Origin: Evernia prunastri
Taxonomy: Eukaryota; Ascomycota; Lecanoromycetes; Lecanorales; Parmeliaceae
DNA: 64,000 nucleotides
NCBI GenBank assembly: GCA_003184365.1
Contig: NKYR01000140.1
Span: forward strand, 1-64,000
Direction of reading: 5' to 3'
In this document: positions 10,618 to 20,389 of the stretch, piece after piece
Numbering within the stretch: position 1 is the stretch's first letter
Layout of the letters: every line of letters starts with the position of its first letter
Made by a program: the position numbers and the translations under genes
The notes under the pieces: model-generated
What the model saw: only the letters and a program-made list of their open reading frames with translations
The model's database searches: none
What the model was told of the DNA's origin: nothing

Positions 10618-12105
10618 TTAGACTGTGGGTCGCTGAAGCCTGACGTACAGTTTTGTCTCTTTCACGGGAGGCATGATCCCCGGATTCGCAGAGATATGGT
10701 CAATTTTCGGTGGTCGCCGTCTTTCCTCGCTTCCTCCGCTCAACACCTTGATATCAAAGCGGTGGAGTACCGTGGCAACAAAACCCAAAATCTTCCATTT
10801 TGCGAGGAATCGCCCTAGACAGTGCGTTACACCGCCAGCAAATGGCTTGTAAATTATGCTTTTTTTCAAGCTTGTGTCCTTCAAAAATCTTTCGGCGTCA
10901 ATGTGACCAAAAATTGCCGCCAAAAGCGCTCTCGCTGTAATGAACCTGCCTGATCTGGGTCATGATCGGATTGCCGGGCTGAAGCACCTTGGTCCCAATG
11001 AGTGTGGGCAAGGTGACTTTGCGGACAGATACCGATCCGAAGGTCAGGCGGAGAGTCTCCTCTAGGATTGGACTCAAGCGCGGGCAATCATCATACCTAT
11101 GGCGGTTATTGACAGTGTCGCCTTCGAATGCGGGTTTAACTTCTGCTTTGATCGCATCGAGGAGACCCTTGTCACATAATATGTAGCTTAAAACCCAGAA
11201 GCTGAACCTATATGCGTTCAGGTTCGCTCTGACACGAGGTTAGCATATCATGCACGGTGAAGCTGCCTGAGATGTCTGCACACATATGCCCAGAAGAGCA
11301 TGAATGCGACCGACGACATGTCGTTGACCCCAACGTCCGCCATCTTTTTCTCCTCCAAGACACTTCTCATCACCCAGGACTCTCCGGTCCTACTCTTCTG
11401 AGGATATTTGATGTATTTGACTAGTGTCTTGTATATGACTTCTCTTCTGTTGTACAGGCATTGGGCTGCAAGCTTCGGGTATGGGAACAAGAGCATCTCC
11501 CACGCTTCTTCAGTAAAGTCAATCATCATCTGTGTAATACGGGGCTCATTTTCATATATGTGGCTATCATACATGGATCGTGTTGTCAAGTCGACTAATA
11601 GCTCCGCGCAAAAGTCCATGAGTTGAAAGTAATTGCTGCTGGTGGTATGACGACTGGATAGCCGTTTCCAAGACAAAGACCCCTGGACAAGCCCAAGGAG
11701 CTTGGCACTAAAATCGTCCAAACCAGGCTCAGGCAAGCATTGCCGTCTGTAGAATTATTCTGACAGGTGAACGATCGATTTGTTCTGCGGATTTGAAGGG
11801 CTTGCGTATCTGGCATCTCCAGGCCTGGGATCTTTACAAATCTTTGGTAAAGCCGAGGGTTCTACTCCAAACTTGAGTAATAGCTCGAACACGAATCCAT
11901 CCCAAGAGAAGTTGGTTATTTTGTTATAAACGTCGGCAGCGTGCTTGGCAGACGCCACAACATGAAGCGTTTGGCCGCCTAGAGTGATAACAAAAGGCTC
12001 GTCGCTGCCATAAAGCGGCCGGCCAGGAGCGTCAGTGCCAGAGGCACACTCGTTGCGAAGTCGGAAAGCATTCTTATTTCTTTTGCCAAAGTAACATGTG
12101 AGATT
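10618..12105 (-). pseudogene. Cytochrome P450 pseudogene
   Basis: Read on the minus strand, a P450 is recognisable over most of its length. It has an N-terminal part with ITNFSWDGFVFELLLKFGV, a middle domain to about 11,262, and the K-helix EETLRLTF. The haem loop FAGGVTHCLGRFLA keeps its Cys. One intron is still readable, with a GTGTGC donor near 11,283 and an acceptor CAG near 11,229. Two lesions break it. An in-frame TAA at 11757-11755 lies between LSE and FYRRQ, and a single-base shift in a run of five T near 10,915-10,920 lies just before the IDAERF segment. No start codon with a convincing membrane anchor is found upstream of about 12,105. The I-helix region (LNAYRFSFW) also lacks the usual Thr, so it is likely a relative of the P450 at 7.6-9.4 kb. 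Confidence 0.85.
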
Positions 12106-12735
12106 TATAAGTCATTCGCATTCGACAAGGAAGAAAAACCAAAGTGCAATCAATGGAATATTTTGTAAAAGTCGCTGCACCCAATTCTCGACCCTCTTTT
12201 CAGCCCTTCCTAGGCCTGCGCTCCCTCGTTGGTTGCCCTGCCTCAACCTGCATGAGGCATTTTGTGGGCTGACGAAGCGACGTAGCTTCCCATTCGCTGC
12301 TAGTGATTCTCAACCATGTAGCCGCAGCTCAGCTCGAAGTGATTGCTTGGAAAGGAGAGGAACATGTTTGGAGCCGATTCTAATTGATCTCCGAGTCATG
12401 CGAAACGACAAAGTCACTTCTGCACGACCTGACATGGCCTAAACGATGGATTGTATGAGCGACCCTGAAGTGTGGGGCACAATTGCTAATAGGCACATGC
12501 TTTTCATGTCGACCGTTAACTGAGTCCCGTATGCCCTAGTCCTGTTTTGGGAGCGCAAAGATCCTTCACGCGTAATTTCGGTGGCAACTCTGTTGCCCAT
12601 CAATGAAAAGACAGTCAATCCTACGCCAAAAACTCGGATAAACACCTGGGACGGAGGACAATGCGTGGACTTAAGTTCTCCTGCCACGGAAGAGCGTTTA
12701 AGCTGGGAACCATTGCGCATCTCAGATGCCAACTA
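12106..12735. other. Upstream flank of the P450 pseudogene, no gene seen
   Basis: On the minus strand near 12,125-12,185 a short hydrophobic reading (NIPLIALWFFFLV) could be the lost membrane anchor of the P450 pseudogene, but it has no ATG and hits a stop. Otherwise nothing is recognisable. Confidence 0.4.
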
Positions 12736-13182
12736 CTAATGCCCATTCCCTTCTCCCTTCTGCTGGGTGGCAATGGCATCCCGTAGTCGTGGCATGTAAT
12801 CCGCACTGTATGCACTATCCACAAATTCGTAGAATTTCTCCACCTTGCGGCCATCCTCCGTCATATGCAAAATGAGCGTGTATTCATTGTTGTACGGGCC
12901 CAACGCAGTCGTAGCCATGCTCGAAGCACGCAACACAACCTTTCGAGCTGCTTCATCCACAATGGTGTCGTGGACTGTCACATGGAAGTTTTGGAACGCG
13001 GGCATTATGGGGACGAAGTAGGCGGCATATTGCTCGTTGTTGAGGGGTGGACGGTTGAGGGAGGAGGGAAGGATATATTGAATGCAGTTGGGGGCTCGAA
13101 AGGACATTACTGACTCAGGTGTCCAGGTGTTGTAGCCTTCGATGGCTTCTTGAGCCGTGGAGGAGAGTATCGCTCGAGACAT
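12736..13182 (-). CDS. SnoaL/NTF2-like small protein
   Basis: This is a single-exon protein of 148 residues, starting at the ATG at 13182 (MSRAILSSTAQEAIEGYNTW). The pattern is that of small NTF2-fold proteins of the SnoaL-like polyketide-cyclase/isomerase superfamily. An N-terminal helix is followed by a SVMSFRAPNC-like segment, then LPSSLNRPPLNNEQYAAYF, a β-rich middle (HVTVHDTIVDEAARKVVLRA) and a C-terminal strand-helix (NEYTLILHMTEDGRKVEKF). The same layout occurs in fungal meroterpenoid cyclases/isomerases such as Trt14 and AusH, but it also occurs in many uncharacterised proteins, so a catalytic role is inference. Its position next to two P450 genes fits a decayed biosynthetic cluster, but no polyketide or terpene synthase is present here. 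It is divergent from SMC5. Confidence 0.8.
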   Translation of the reverse strand: MSRAILSSTAQEAIEGYNTWTPESVMSFRAPNCIQYILPSSLNRPPLNNEQYAAYFVPIMPAFQNFHVTVHDTIVDEAARKVVLRASSMATTALGPYNNEYTLILHMTEDGRKVEKFYEFVDSAYSADYMPRLRDAIATQQKGEGNGH

Positions 13183-13514
13183 TATAGTTATTCGGATTTG
13201 ATCTTTTTCCACGGGTCGCTGAGCGAGGGTAATTTGCTAGCTGATGTAGTAGCTTGGTGCGGCTGAAATCGAGTAGGTGGGACCGTAGAATAACGATAAG
13301 ACGGCATCAGCGAGGGTACTTCAGCACTTCACTAGATGAACACCCTTCGAAGTACCTATGTAAGACCACAGCGGGATGGGGATGAGACCACCGGAGTTAC
13401 AACTTTAGCGCTAAAATACAAATCGCGCTAACTAACTTACTCGTAGGCGCGTCGCCCAAATTTCGCATCTAAAGAAAACGCGATTCTGAAGCGTTCTCAG
13501 TCCAGTCAAACAAC
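13183..13514. promoter_or_regulatory. Divergent intergenic region, SnoaL-like gene / SMC5
   Basis: These 332 bp separate two divergently transcribed genes and must contain both start regions. I see no specific operator or TATA box that I can support. Confidence 0.4.
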
Positions 13515-16500
13515 ATGCCTACGGCGATCACGCCTCGCAGGCGTTCGCGAGATGATGTCGAAGTTGACGAGGAGGGCAGCCTCTCTCCAGACCTCATCCC
13601 CTCCTCACAACCCGAGTTACCTAGCAGCAAAAGAGCCCGCCTTACCAATGGCAATGCGTCGTCTTCTGCGCTGAGGGGCGCGCCCCTCACCAATGGTTAC
13701 CACTCTCAATCGAGCGTGTTGCAAAGAGAGACGCTGCAATCTCGACATGCGCGGAAGAAGTATCAACCTGGGTCTATTGTGCGGGTCCAGCTCCAGAATT
13801 TCGTCACATACACCGCTGTGGAATTTTTTCCAGGACCGAGTCTAAACATGGTCATTGGCCCTAATGGTACGGGAAAGAGCACCTTGGTATGCGCGATATG
13901 TCTGGGACTGGGGTGGGGACCGCAGGTGAGTCTACAAGAGCACATAGTTCGGCAGAAGGACGCTGACAAGCCGTAGCATCTTGGCCGAGCCAAAGAGGTA
14001 TCCGAATATGTCAAACACGGATGCCAAGAGGCCATGATCGAAATTGAGCTCGCAAAGGATGGAAAGCGGTTCAAGAGCAACATTATCATACGTTGTACGA
14101 TCAAACGCGACGGCAACAAGACCGTCTTCTCGGTCAACGGCAAGCCGCAAGGAAAGAAAGCGGTCATTGAGCTCTGCAGGTCCCTTTCGATCCAGATCGA
14201 CAACCTCTGTCAATTCCTGCCGCAAGACAAAGTCGTCGAATTTGCAGCCATGACTCCAGTGGAGCTGCTGCGGTCGACTCAGAGGGCTGTGGCGTCGCAG
14301 GATATGATCGATATGCATGAAAGTCTGAAAGACCTTCGGCGCAACCAGAAGGATATTCAAGCCAAGAATGCTGCTGATCAAGAGCAGCTCGACAATCTTG
14401 AAGGCCGACAGCGGTTGCAGGAGGCCGACGTCGAACGCATGCGCGAGCGCGAACAGATAGAAAACCATGTGAGAATGTTGGAAGCTGCGAGGCCATTCGC
14501 TGAATATCGGAGCCTGAGGGCTGCCCATGGGCAAGCCAAAGAGAAGAGAAAAGAAGCACAAAAAGAGCTTACAAGGCTGGAAAAAGAGGTCGAGCCATCA
14601 CTCCGAGCTGCCAATGCAAAAGAACAATACAAGGCGCAAATTGCGGCTGTCGTGACCCAGCGAAAGAGTGTCATCAACCAAACCGAGCGACACGCCGACG
14701 CCATTGATAAGAAGTTCAGGGACCTACAGGACAAACATGATGAGCTTGTAGCCGCTGATTCGGCGGAGAAGAGCGGTGGCAAAAAACATAGGCAGGAGAT
14801 TGTCAGGCTGGAGGGAACCATTAACCAGCTGAAGCGACAGATGGAGGTGGAGCCTGCAGAACTTGACGTTCAAGCGTACAACAGACGCATACGCGAAAAG
14901 CGCGATGCTGTGGACGACAGCACAACCAAGGTCTCGGAGCTAAAGAAACATCAAGAGGAGCTGAAGCGACGCGGTCAAGACAAGAATTATCGAATCCAGC
15001 AAGCAGAAAACGAGTTGGCCCAGTTGGACTCTCAAGCTGGAAAGCAGAAATCCAAACTTCAAACTCTGTCACGCGACACTTACAAGCTATGGGACTGGGT
15101 ACAACAGAATCAGAATCAATTCGCGAAGCCTGTCCTTGGACCGCCAATCGTAGAGTGTACAGTCAAGGACCCCAAATACGTGGATCACATAGAATCCTTG
15201 TTCCAAAACGTTACGATGACTTCATTCACCGTGCAGACTAGGGACGACTACAAGAAGCTTTCAGACCAAGCCCACGACCGCATGCATCTTAAAGAGATCA
15301 ATATCAGAACAATGTTCGACGGACTCGATCATTTCCGTCCACCAGTCAATCCCGAGCAGATGAGACGATTCGGATTTGAAGGGTGGGCACTGGACTACCT
15401 CCATGGCCCTGAGCCTGTACTGGCTATGATTTGCGCAGAGATACACATTCACGAGGCCGGTATTGCCTTGCGAGACACCACGTCTCAGCAATATGAGCTG
15501 TTGCACAACAGTCCAATACAAAGCTGGGTGACCAGCAAGTCGTGCTACAAAATCTCCCGGCGCCGTGAGTACGGGCCTGGCGCGACGTCCACTCTAGTCA
15601 GAGATACGAGAAGAGCTAGTGTATGGACGGACCAACCAGTAGACCTGACAGCGAAACGAGAACTCCAAGAGAATATTCAAGGCTGGACCGAAGAAGTGGC
15701 TTCGCTTCAAGCGGAAATTGATGGAGACCAAAAGAAGATCCTAGCATATCGGAACGCAATAAATACTAATAGCGAAGAAGGCGTATGTTTGTCTGCAGAC
15801 CCAGACGCGTGGAGTACTATCGCTGACCTTTTTTCTTCAGAAATCTATCTCAGCCGAAAAAGAGGCCAAGCAGAAAGTCTTGGGAGAGTTCAAAGCTCTT
15901 CCAACGAAGCTCGGTACGTCGTCTGAAGTCTTGGCCTCTCTGCTTCTCTGACTTCCAGGTAGCTGCCCAAGAAGCGAAACTAGCCACCGCCCAAAACGCT
16001 TTAAGTGGTATCAAAGGGCGATTGAGAGAAATTATGGAACAGCAAGAAACGATTGCATTGGAGAGAGGAGACATAGCATTGGATTATGCCGTGCGTCTCT
16101 TATTTTCTCAGTATGAGAGCAGCACTGACAAAGTACGTAGGACGCTGTCGAAGCAATTAGGGTCACCCACGATGATCTCCACGAAGCAGAGATCATGCTC
16201 ATAGAAGCGACTTCTGACTTTGAAATTTTAAGAGAGCGAAACAGTTCCGTACAAGAGCTTCTCGAAGACCAACGACGCCAACTCGATTCACTGGTTAGCG
16301 AGACCGAAACTGCGCAAAAGAAAGCAAAGGTTGCCCTTGAGAAATGCACCCGCCTCTTGGCTGGGGTCGAAGACGAACTCAAAAGCTTCCTCCTCGGGCT
16401 ACCCGCGGAGCAGACGACAGAGCAACTCGAGGACGAGATCGAAAGCGAGAAAGCGAGGTTGGAGCTTATGCATGAGGGTAACGGTGGTGTGATTAGGGAG

Positions 16501-17311
16501 TATGAGCAGAGGAAGAAGAAGATCGATGCTCTGGCTGCTAGACTTGAGGAGATCAAGAACGCCTCCTCCGAATTGGACAACAGGATCAAAGAGCTCAGGG
16601 ATCAGTGGGAGCCAGAGCTCGACTCGCTCATTGAGAAGATCAGCAACTCTTTCTCGCTGAACATGGAGCAGATCAGCTGCGCTGGGGAGGTTGGCATCCA
16701 CAAGGACGAGGACTTCGACCAGTGGGCCATACAGATTCGCGTCAAGTTCAGGTATATCCTAGCCTATCCTCCCCTCACCCCTGAAGCAAACCTGGCAACT
16801 GACTCCCATCGTCAGAGAATCCGAACCCCTAACGACCCTAGACTCTCACCGCCAATCCGGCGGCGAGCGCGCCGTCAGCACCATTTTCTACCTCATGTCC
16901 CTGCAAACCCTAACCCGCTCTCCCTTCCGCGTCGTCGACGAAATAAACCAAGGCATGGACCCCCGCAACGAACGTCTCGTCCACAAACGCATGGTCGGCA
17001 TCGCCTGCGACATGCTCGACGGCGTGCCTCAACAATCCCACCCCCTCGAAAACGGCCACAACGACGTTGATGCAGATGGCGAAGAAGACAGGGAGGATAC
17101 CGCGGCGGGCCAAAGCAGAGGAGGCTCCCAGTACTTCCTCATCACGCCGAAACTCCTCCACAACCTGACCTACGAGCGCGGCATGCGCGTTCTCTGCATC
17201 GCTTCGGGCGAGTACATGCCGTCTGATCGCTCGAGGGTGGATTTCAAAGCCTGTGTGGATCTAATGCGAGGGCTTAGGGCGCAAGGTATCGTTACCGCTG
17301 CTGCTGCTTGA
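13515..17311 (+). CDS. smc5: Structural maintenance of chromosomes protein 5
   Basis: The six exons are 13515-13925, 13977-15782, 15841-15913, 15963-16090, 16141-16751 and 16816-17311, giving 1,174 residues, the normal Smc5 length. After a disordered Ser-rich N-terminus come the ATPase head with Walker A GPNGTGKST (about residues 115-123) and a long coiled coil. A hinge lies in the middle, around residues 470-610. A second coiled coil follows, then the ABC signature SGGERAVST (about 1023) and Walker B VVDEINQGMD. These are the head signatures expected of Smc5, the partner of Smc6 in the SMC5/6 complex for DNA repair and recombination in the nucleus. The C-terminal head has an Asp/Glu-rich insertion (NDVDADGEEDRED) before YFLITPKLL. 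In intron 3 the CAG only 6 nt past the CTGAC branch site must be skipped and the following TAG used to keep frame. Confidence 0.97.
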
Positions 17312-17312
17312 T

Positions 17313-17342
17313 GATGGATGGATGGATGGATGGATGGATGGA
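17313..17342. repeat. Tetranucleotide microsatellite (ATGG)n
   Basis: About seven uninterrupted GATG/ATGG units begin immediately after the SMC5 stop codon, so they lie in its 3' UTR. Confidence 0.95.
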
Positions 17343-17584
17343 GCTAGCTAGCGCTGTTCTATTCTAGGCTGCTGGAGCTGAGCGGCATGATTTATTTGGA
17401 TTCGATCAGGCGAGCCGAGGTGGCTTGTTGGGACGAGATTACCCAGTATGTACGTATCGTAGGCGAATCACTTGTCAATAAAAGCAATCAGTCTGTGGAA
17501 ACCGTTAAAGCGAACTGGCATATACCAACAGGACGAGGCGTCATTCATCTCCGCTTTTTATTAACTTTGTCCACTCCACGAAGT

Positions 17585-17803
17585 ACACATACATACATAC
17601 ATATCAGATCATATCCCCACCAAACCCAATCCAGCAATCCAGCAATCCAACTCGGAGCGTCGTCAACCGTCGACCCTGCACGACAACATCACCGCCTAAT
17701 TCCGTGCGGGCACCTGCCTACCTACCTATCTACCTACCTACCTACCTACCTACTTACCTACTTACCCACCCACCTACCCACTTATCCACCTACCCACCTT
17801 ATC
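17585..17803. repeat. Compound microsatellites CATA and CTAC
   Basis: There is a short run of ACATAC units at about 17,585-17,603. A longer imperfect array of CTAC/CTAT/CCAC units follows at about 17,713-17,803. Tyr/Leu/Pro-rich open frames across them are artefacts of the repeats. Confidence 0.9.
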
Positions 17804-17990
17804 CCATCCGTCGATCCATCAAGACAATCCATGCAAAAAGAAAGCAGTGCAATTTCCAACCGCAAACACTCCAGTCGGAAAAAGGCATAGCTTAATTCCA
17901 TCTTAACAGCGACGGAGAAGAGTGGGCCAGAACGTTATTCGAGGCCGTAGATACGAGTACCTCGGGTGCGAGGTCTGGGCCGGCCGATCG

Positions 17991-18264
17991 AAGCTGGTAA
18001 GTAGCTGTATACAGCAAGAAGACTCGCTCATGCAGTGGATTTGCGCCTTGCGCCTTGCGCCACTGTACGTTCGGCTACATAGGTACCCCTTGGATGTGCC
18101 GTTCGGGTCTGCCAAATATTGATATCATGAAAGCTGGTAGCTAGCTGTATACAGCATGAAGACTCGCTCATGCAGTGGGTTTGCGCCTTGCGCCACTGTA
18201 CATTCGGCAACATAGGTACCCTTGGATGTGCCGTTTGGGTCTGCCAAAAGTTGATGTCATGATA
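17991..18264. repeat. Two tandem copies of a 140-bp non-coding unit
   Basis: Copy 1 starts with AAGCTGGTAAGTAGCTGTAT at 17,991 and copy 2 with AAGCTGGTAGCTAGCTGTAT at 18,131, so the period is 140 bp. Both contain, in order, GACTCGCTCATGCAGTGG, TTGCGCCTTGCGCCACTGTA, an ACATAGGTACCC box and GGATGTGCCGTT(C/T)GGGTCTGCC. Copy 1 has one extra CCTTGCG repeat. The copies differ at a modest number of positions and have no coding resemblance. Confidence 0.9.
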
Positions 18265-18805
18265 TCATGCATGCTGCACAAAGACAGAGTGTGCCCGTGA
18301 AGTAAATCCGCGGAACGTGTTCTAAGGATTTCGGGGGTTGATTTCGGTGCCGTGCACCCCAGATATAGAGGCGTCAGTAGGTAGTCAAGGGAAATGTATA
18401 GACAGTTGGGGACAATTGGGGACACGAATAATCTGGTGAAATTGTGTACCTATGGTTATGGTGGGTCTCCAAGTCTACTCGCATTATTCCAGGAAGTGAG
18501 CCGTCTCGCTTAGTATTCCCTATCCCTTTCCTTGGGTTCGGGAGGCGCGCACACACACAGTGCCTCCCCCAACGGAAAATCTGGAGATGCTCGGTTGTCT
18601 CAATCCAGACATGCTGTGGCCACCCCCTTTCAGATGGTACACGCATATATAGCACGGTCGTTGCTCGTCGGCCATGTGCGGATACGCTGTCGGAGCAAGT
18701 GTCGGGGAAGGTGCATCTCATCAAGGTCATCTTTCAATGCTTCAAGCTCGTTCTTGGCGGCATTGACGACGTATTGAAGTTGAGAGAAACAATCTGCAGC
18801 GAAAG

Positions 18806-20389
18806 ATGGACCAACACAATGCGAGAGTAGCCTTCATCGCTTCCAGAATTCGACAATTCCACAGTCAGAAGGCACCATGGCGGGTATATCATGGAGGAAC
18901 GCACTCGACGCGAAAGACATCAATTCAACGTAGTGCTTCCATTGACACCAGCAACCTCTCCCAAGTCCTGACAATCTGCACATCTAAAATGACTGCGCAG
19001 GTCGAGCCTAACGTCCCAATGGACGTCTTGGTTCGTGAAACACTTCGATACGGCTTACTTCCTCCAGTCGTGCCGGAGTTCTCAGGTATCACCGTGGGAG
19101 GTGGATTTGCGGGGACGGCTGCCGAAAGTAGCTCGTTCAAGTATGGGTTCCTGGAAAACACAGTCAACTGGATCGAGATCATCCTCCCCGATGGCAACGT
19201 AACATTAGCCTCAGCAAGCGTCAAACCTGATCTCTTCCATGGCGCAGCGGGGACCTTTGGGACATTCGGCGTACTCACTCTCCTCGAGCTTCAGCTGGTA
19301 AAGGCAGAACAATTCATTCAACTCACCTATCACCCTGTGAACAGCATTCGCGAAGCAATCGATCAAACAAGAAAAGCGACAAAAGACCCTACCAACGATT
19401 TCGTTGACGGGATTCTGTTGGAGCGAAGTCGAGGAGCTGTGATTACAGGACGTCTGGTCAAAGAAGTTCAACCCTACGTCGCGGTGGAAAGTTTCCGTCA
19501 AGCTCGGGACGAGTGGTACTACCTACATGTTGAGCAGCTTCTCGGTAATGCTACCACTCCAAAAACGGAAGTAGTGCCTGTTGAGGATTACCTCTTCCGG
19601 TATGACCGTGGTGCTTTTTGGACCGGTCGCTATGTCTTCACTTACTTCGCGATCCCATTCAATCGTTTCATGCGCTGGGCTCTCGACTCTATTATGCATA
19701 CGGAGATACTTTACCATGGCCTACACGAAGCTGGCTTGGCAAAGGGCAACATAATTCAAGACATCGCGCTACCAATTTCCAAGGCCGAAGAGTTCATCGA
19801 ATGGGTTGACGAAAACCATGGGATATACCCCTTGTGGCTGTGTCCGCTACAGCAAAACGATCACAAATCCTTTTCTCCTCACATGGCCGGTGCAATAGTG
19901 GAGGAGCAACGGCGCAGCCCATGGGAGATGCAGCAGCCAATAACGAGCACTTTTGCAGAGAAAGACGGTGAGACGGCAGATCAACAGGCCGGTTTGCCGA
20001 ATAGCAGGGAGTTGCTCCTGAACGTCGGTGTCTGGGGCCCGCGACTCCCCAACCCCAACGATTTTCTGGCGGAAAACCGGAAATTGGAGCACAAAGTGCG
20101 CGAGCTGGGCGGGATGAAGTGGCTGTACGCGCACTGCCATTACACACTGGAGGAATTCTGGAGCATCTACGACAAGGAACGGTATGACGGATTGCGTGCC
20201 AAGTACGGAGCGACGTACCTGCCATCCGTTTACGACAAGACCCGCTTCGACTGGGACGCTGAACCGGCAAGGATTCGGGCGTCTTGGCTGCGGTGGCTAT
20301 TCAGCTTCGTTTGGTGGATCTGGCCAATTCCGGGCATTTACAGCCTGCTGTGCGTTTGGATGCGGAGCGACTACCTTTCGAGCGCGTAG
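18806..20389 (+). CDS. DWF1/DHCR24-like FAD-linked oxidoreductase
   Basis: This is one uninterrupted exon of 527 residues. It resembles delta24-sterol reductases (DHCR24/DWF1) of the vanillyl-alcohol-oxidase flavoprotein superfamily. The N-terminal FAD-binding domain shows RVYHGGTHSTR, VEPNVPMDVLV, PEFSGITVGGGFAGTAAESS and the continuation to GAAGTFGTFGVLTLLEL. The cap region contains RYDRGAFWTGRY, typical of the family. The C-terminus has GGMKWLYAHCHYT, YDGLRAKYGATYLPSVYDK and a hydrophobic segment, WLFSFVWWIWPIPGIYSL, which could be a membrane anchor. Family enzymes reduce a sterol side-chain double bond with NADPH, but most fungi end in ergosterol and the substrate of these fungal homologues is not settled. 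The start fits the family N-terminus, and no other exon is needed. Confidence 0.9.
   Translation: MDQHNARVAFIASRIRQFHSQKAPWRVYHGGTHSTRKTSIQRSASIDTSNLSQVLTICTSKMTAQVEPNVPMDVLVRETLRYGLLPPVVPEFSGITVGGGFAGTAAESSSFKYGFLENTVNWIEIILPDGNVTLASASVKPDLFHGAAGTFGTFGVLTLLELQLVKAEQFIQLTYHPVNSIREAIDQTRKATKDPTNDFVDGILLERSRGAVITGRLVKEVQPYVAVESFRQARDEWYYLHVEQLLGNATTPKTEVVPVEDYLFRYDRGAFWTGRYVFTYFAIPFNRFMRWALDSIMHTEILYHGLHEAGLAKGNIIQDIALPISKAEEFIEWVDENHGIYPLWLCPLQQNDHKSFSPHMAGAIVEEQRRSPWEMQQPITSTFAEKDGETADQQAGLPNSRELLLNVGVWGPRLPNPNDFLAENRKLEHKVRELGGMKWLYAHCHYTLEEFWSIYDKERYDGLRAKYGATYLPSVYDKTRFDWDAEPARIRASWLRWLFSFVWWIWPIPGIYSLLCVWMRSDYLSSA

Noticed and set aside
14164..14821. Minus-strand frames within SMC5
   Set aside because: They are shadows of the SMC5 coiled coil, and the plus strand reads as a complete Smc5.
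17387..17895. Tyr/Leu/Pro-rich frames downstream of SMC5
   Set aside because: Generated by CTAC/CATA microsatellites.
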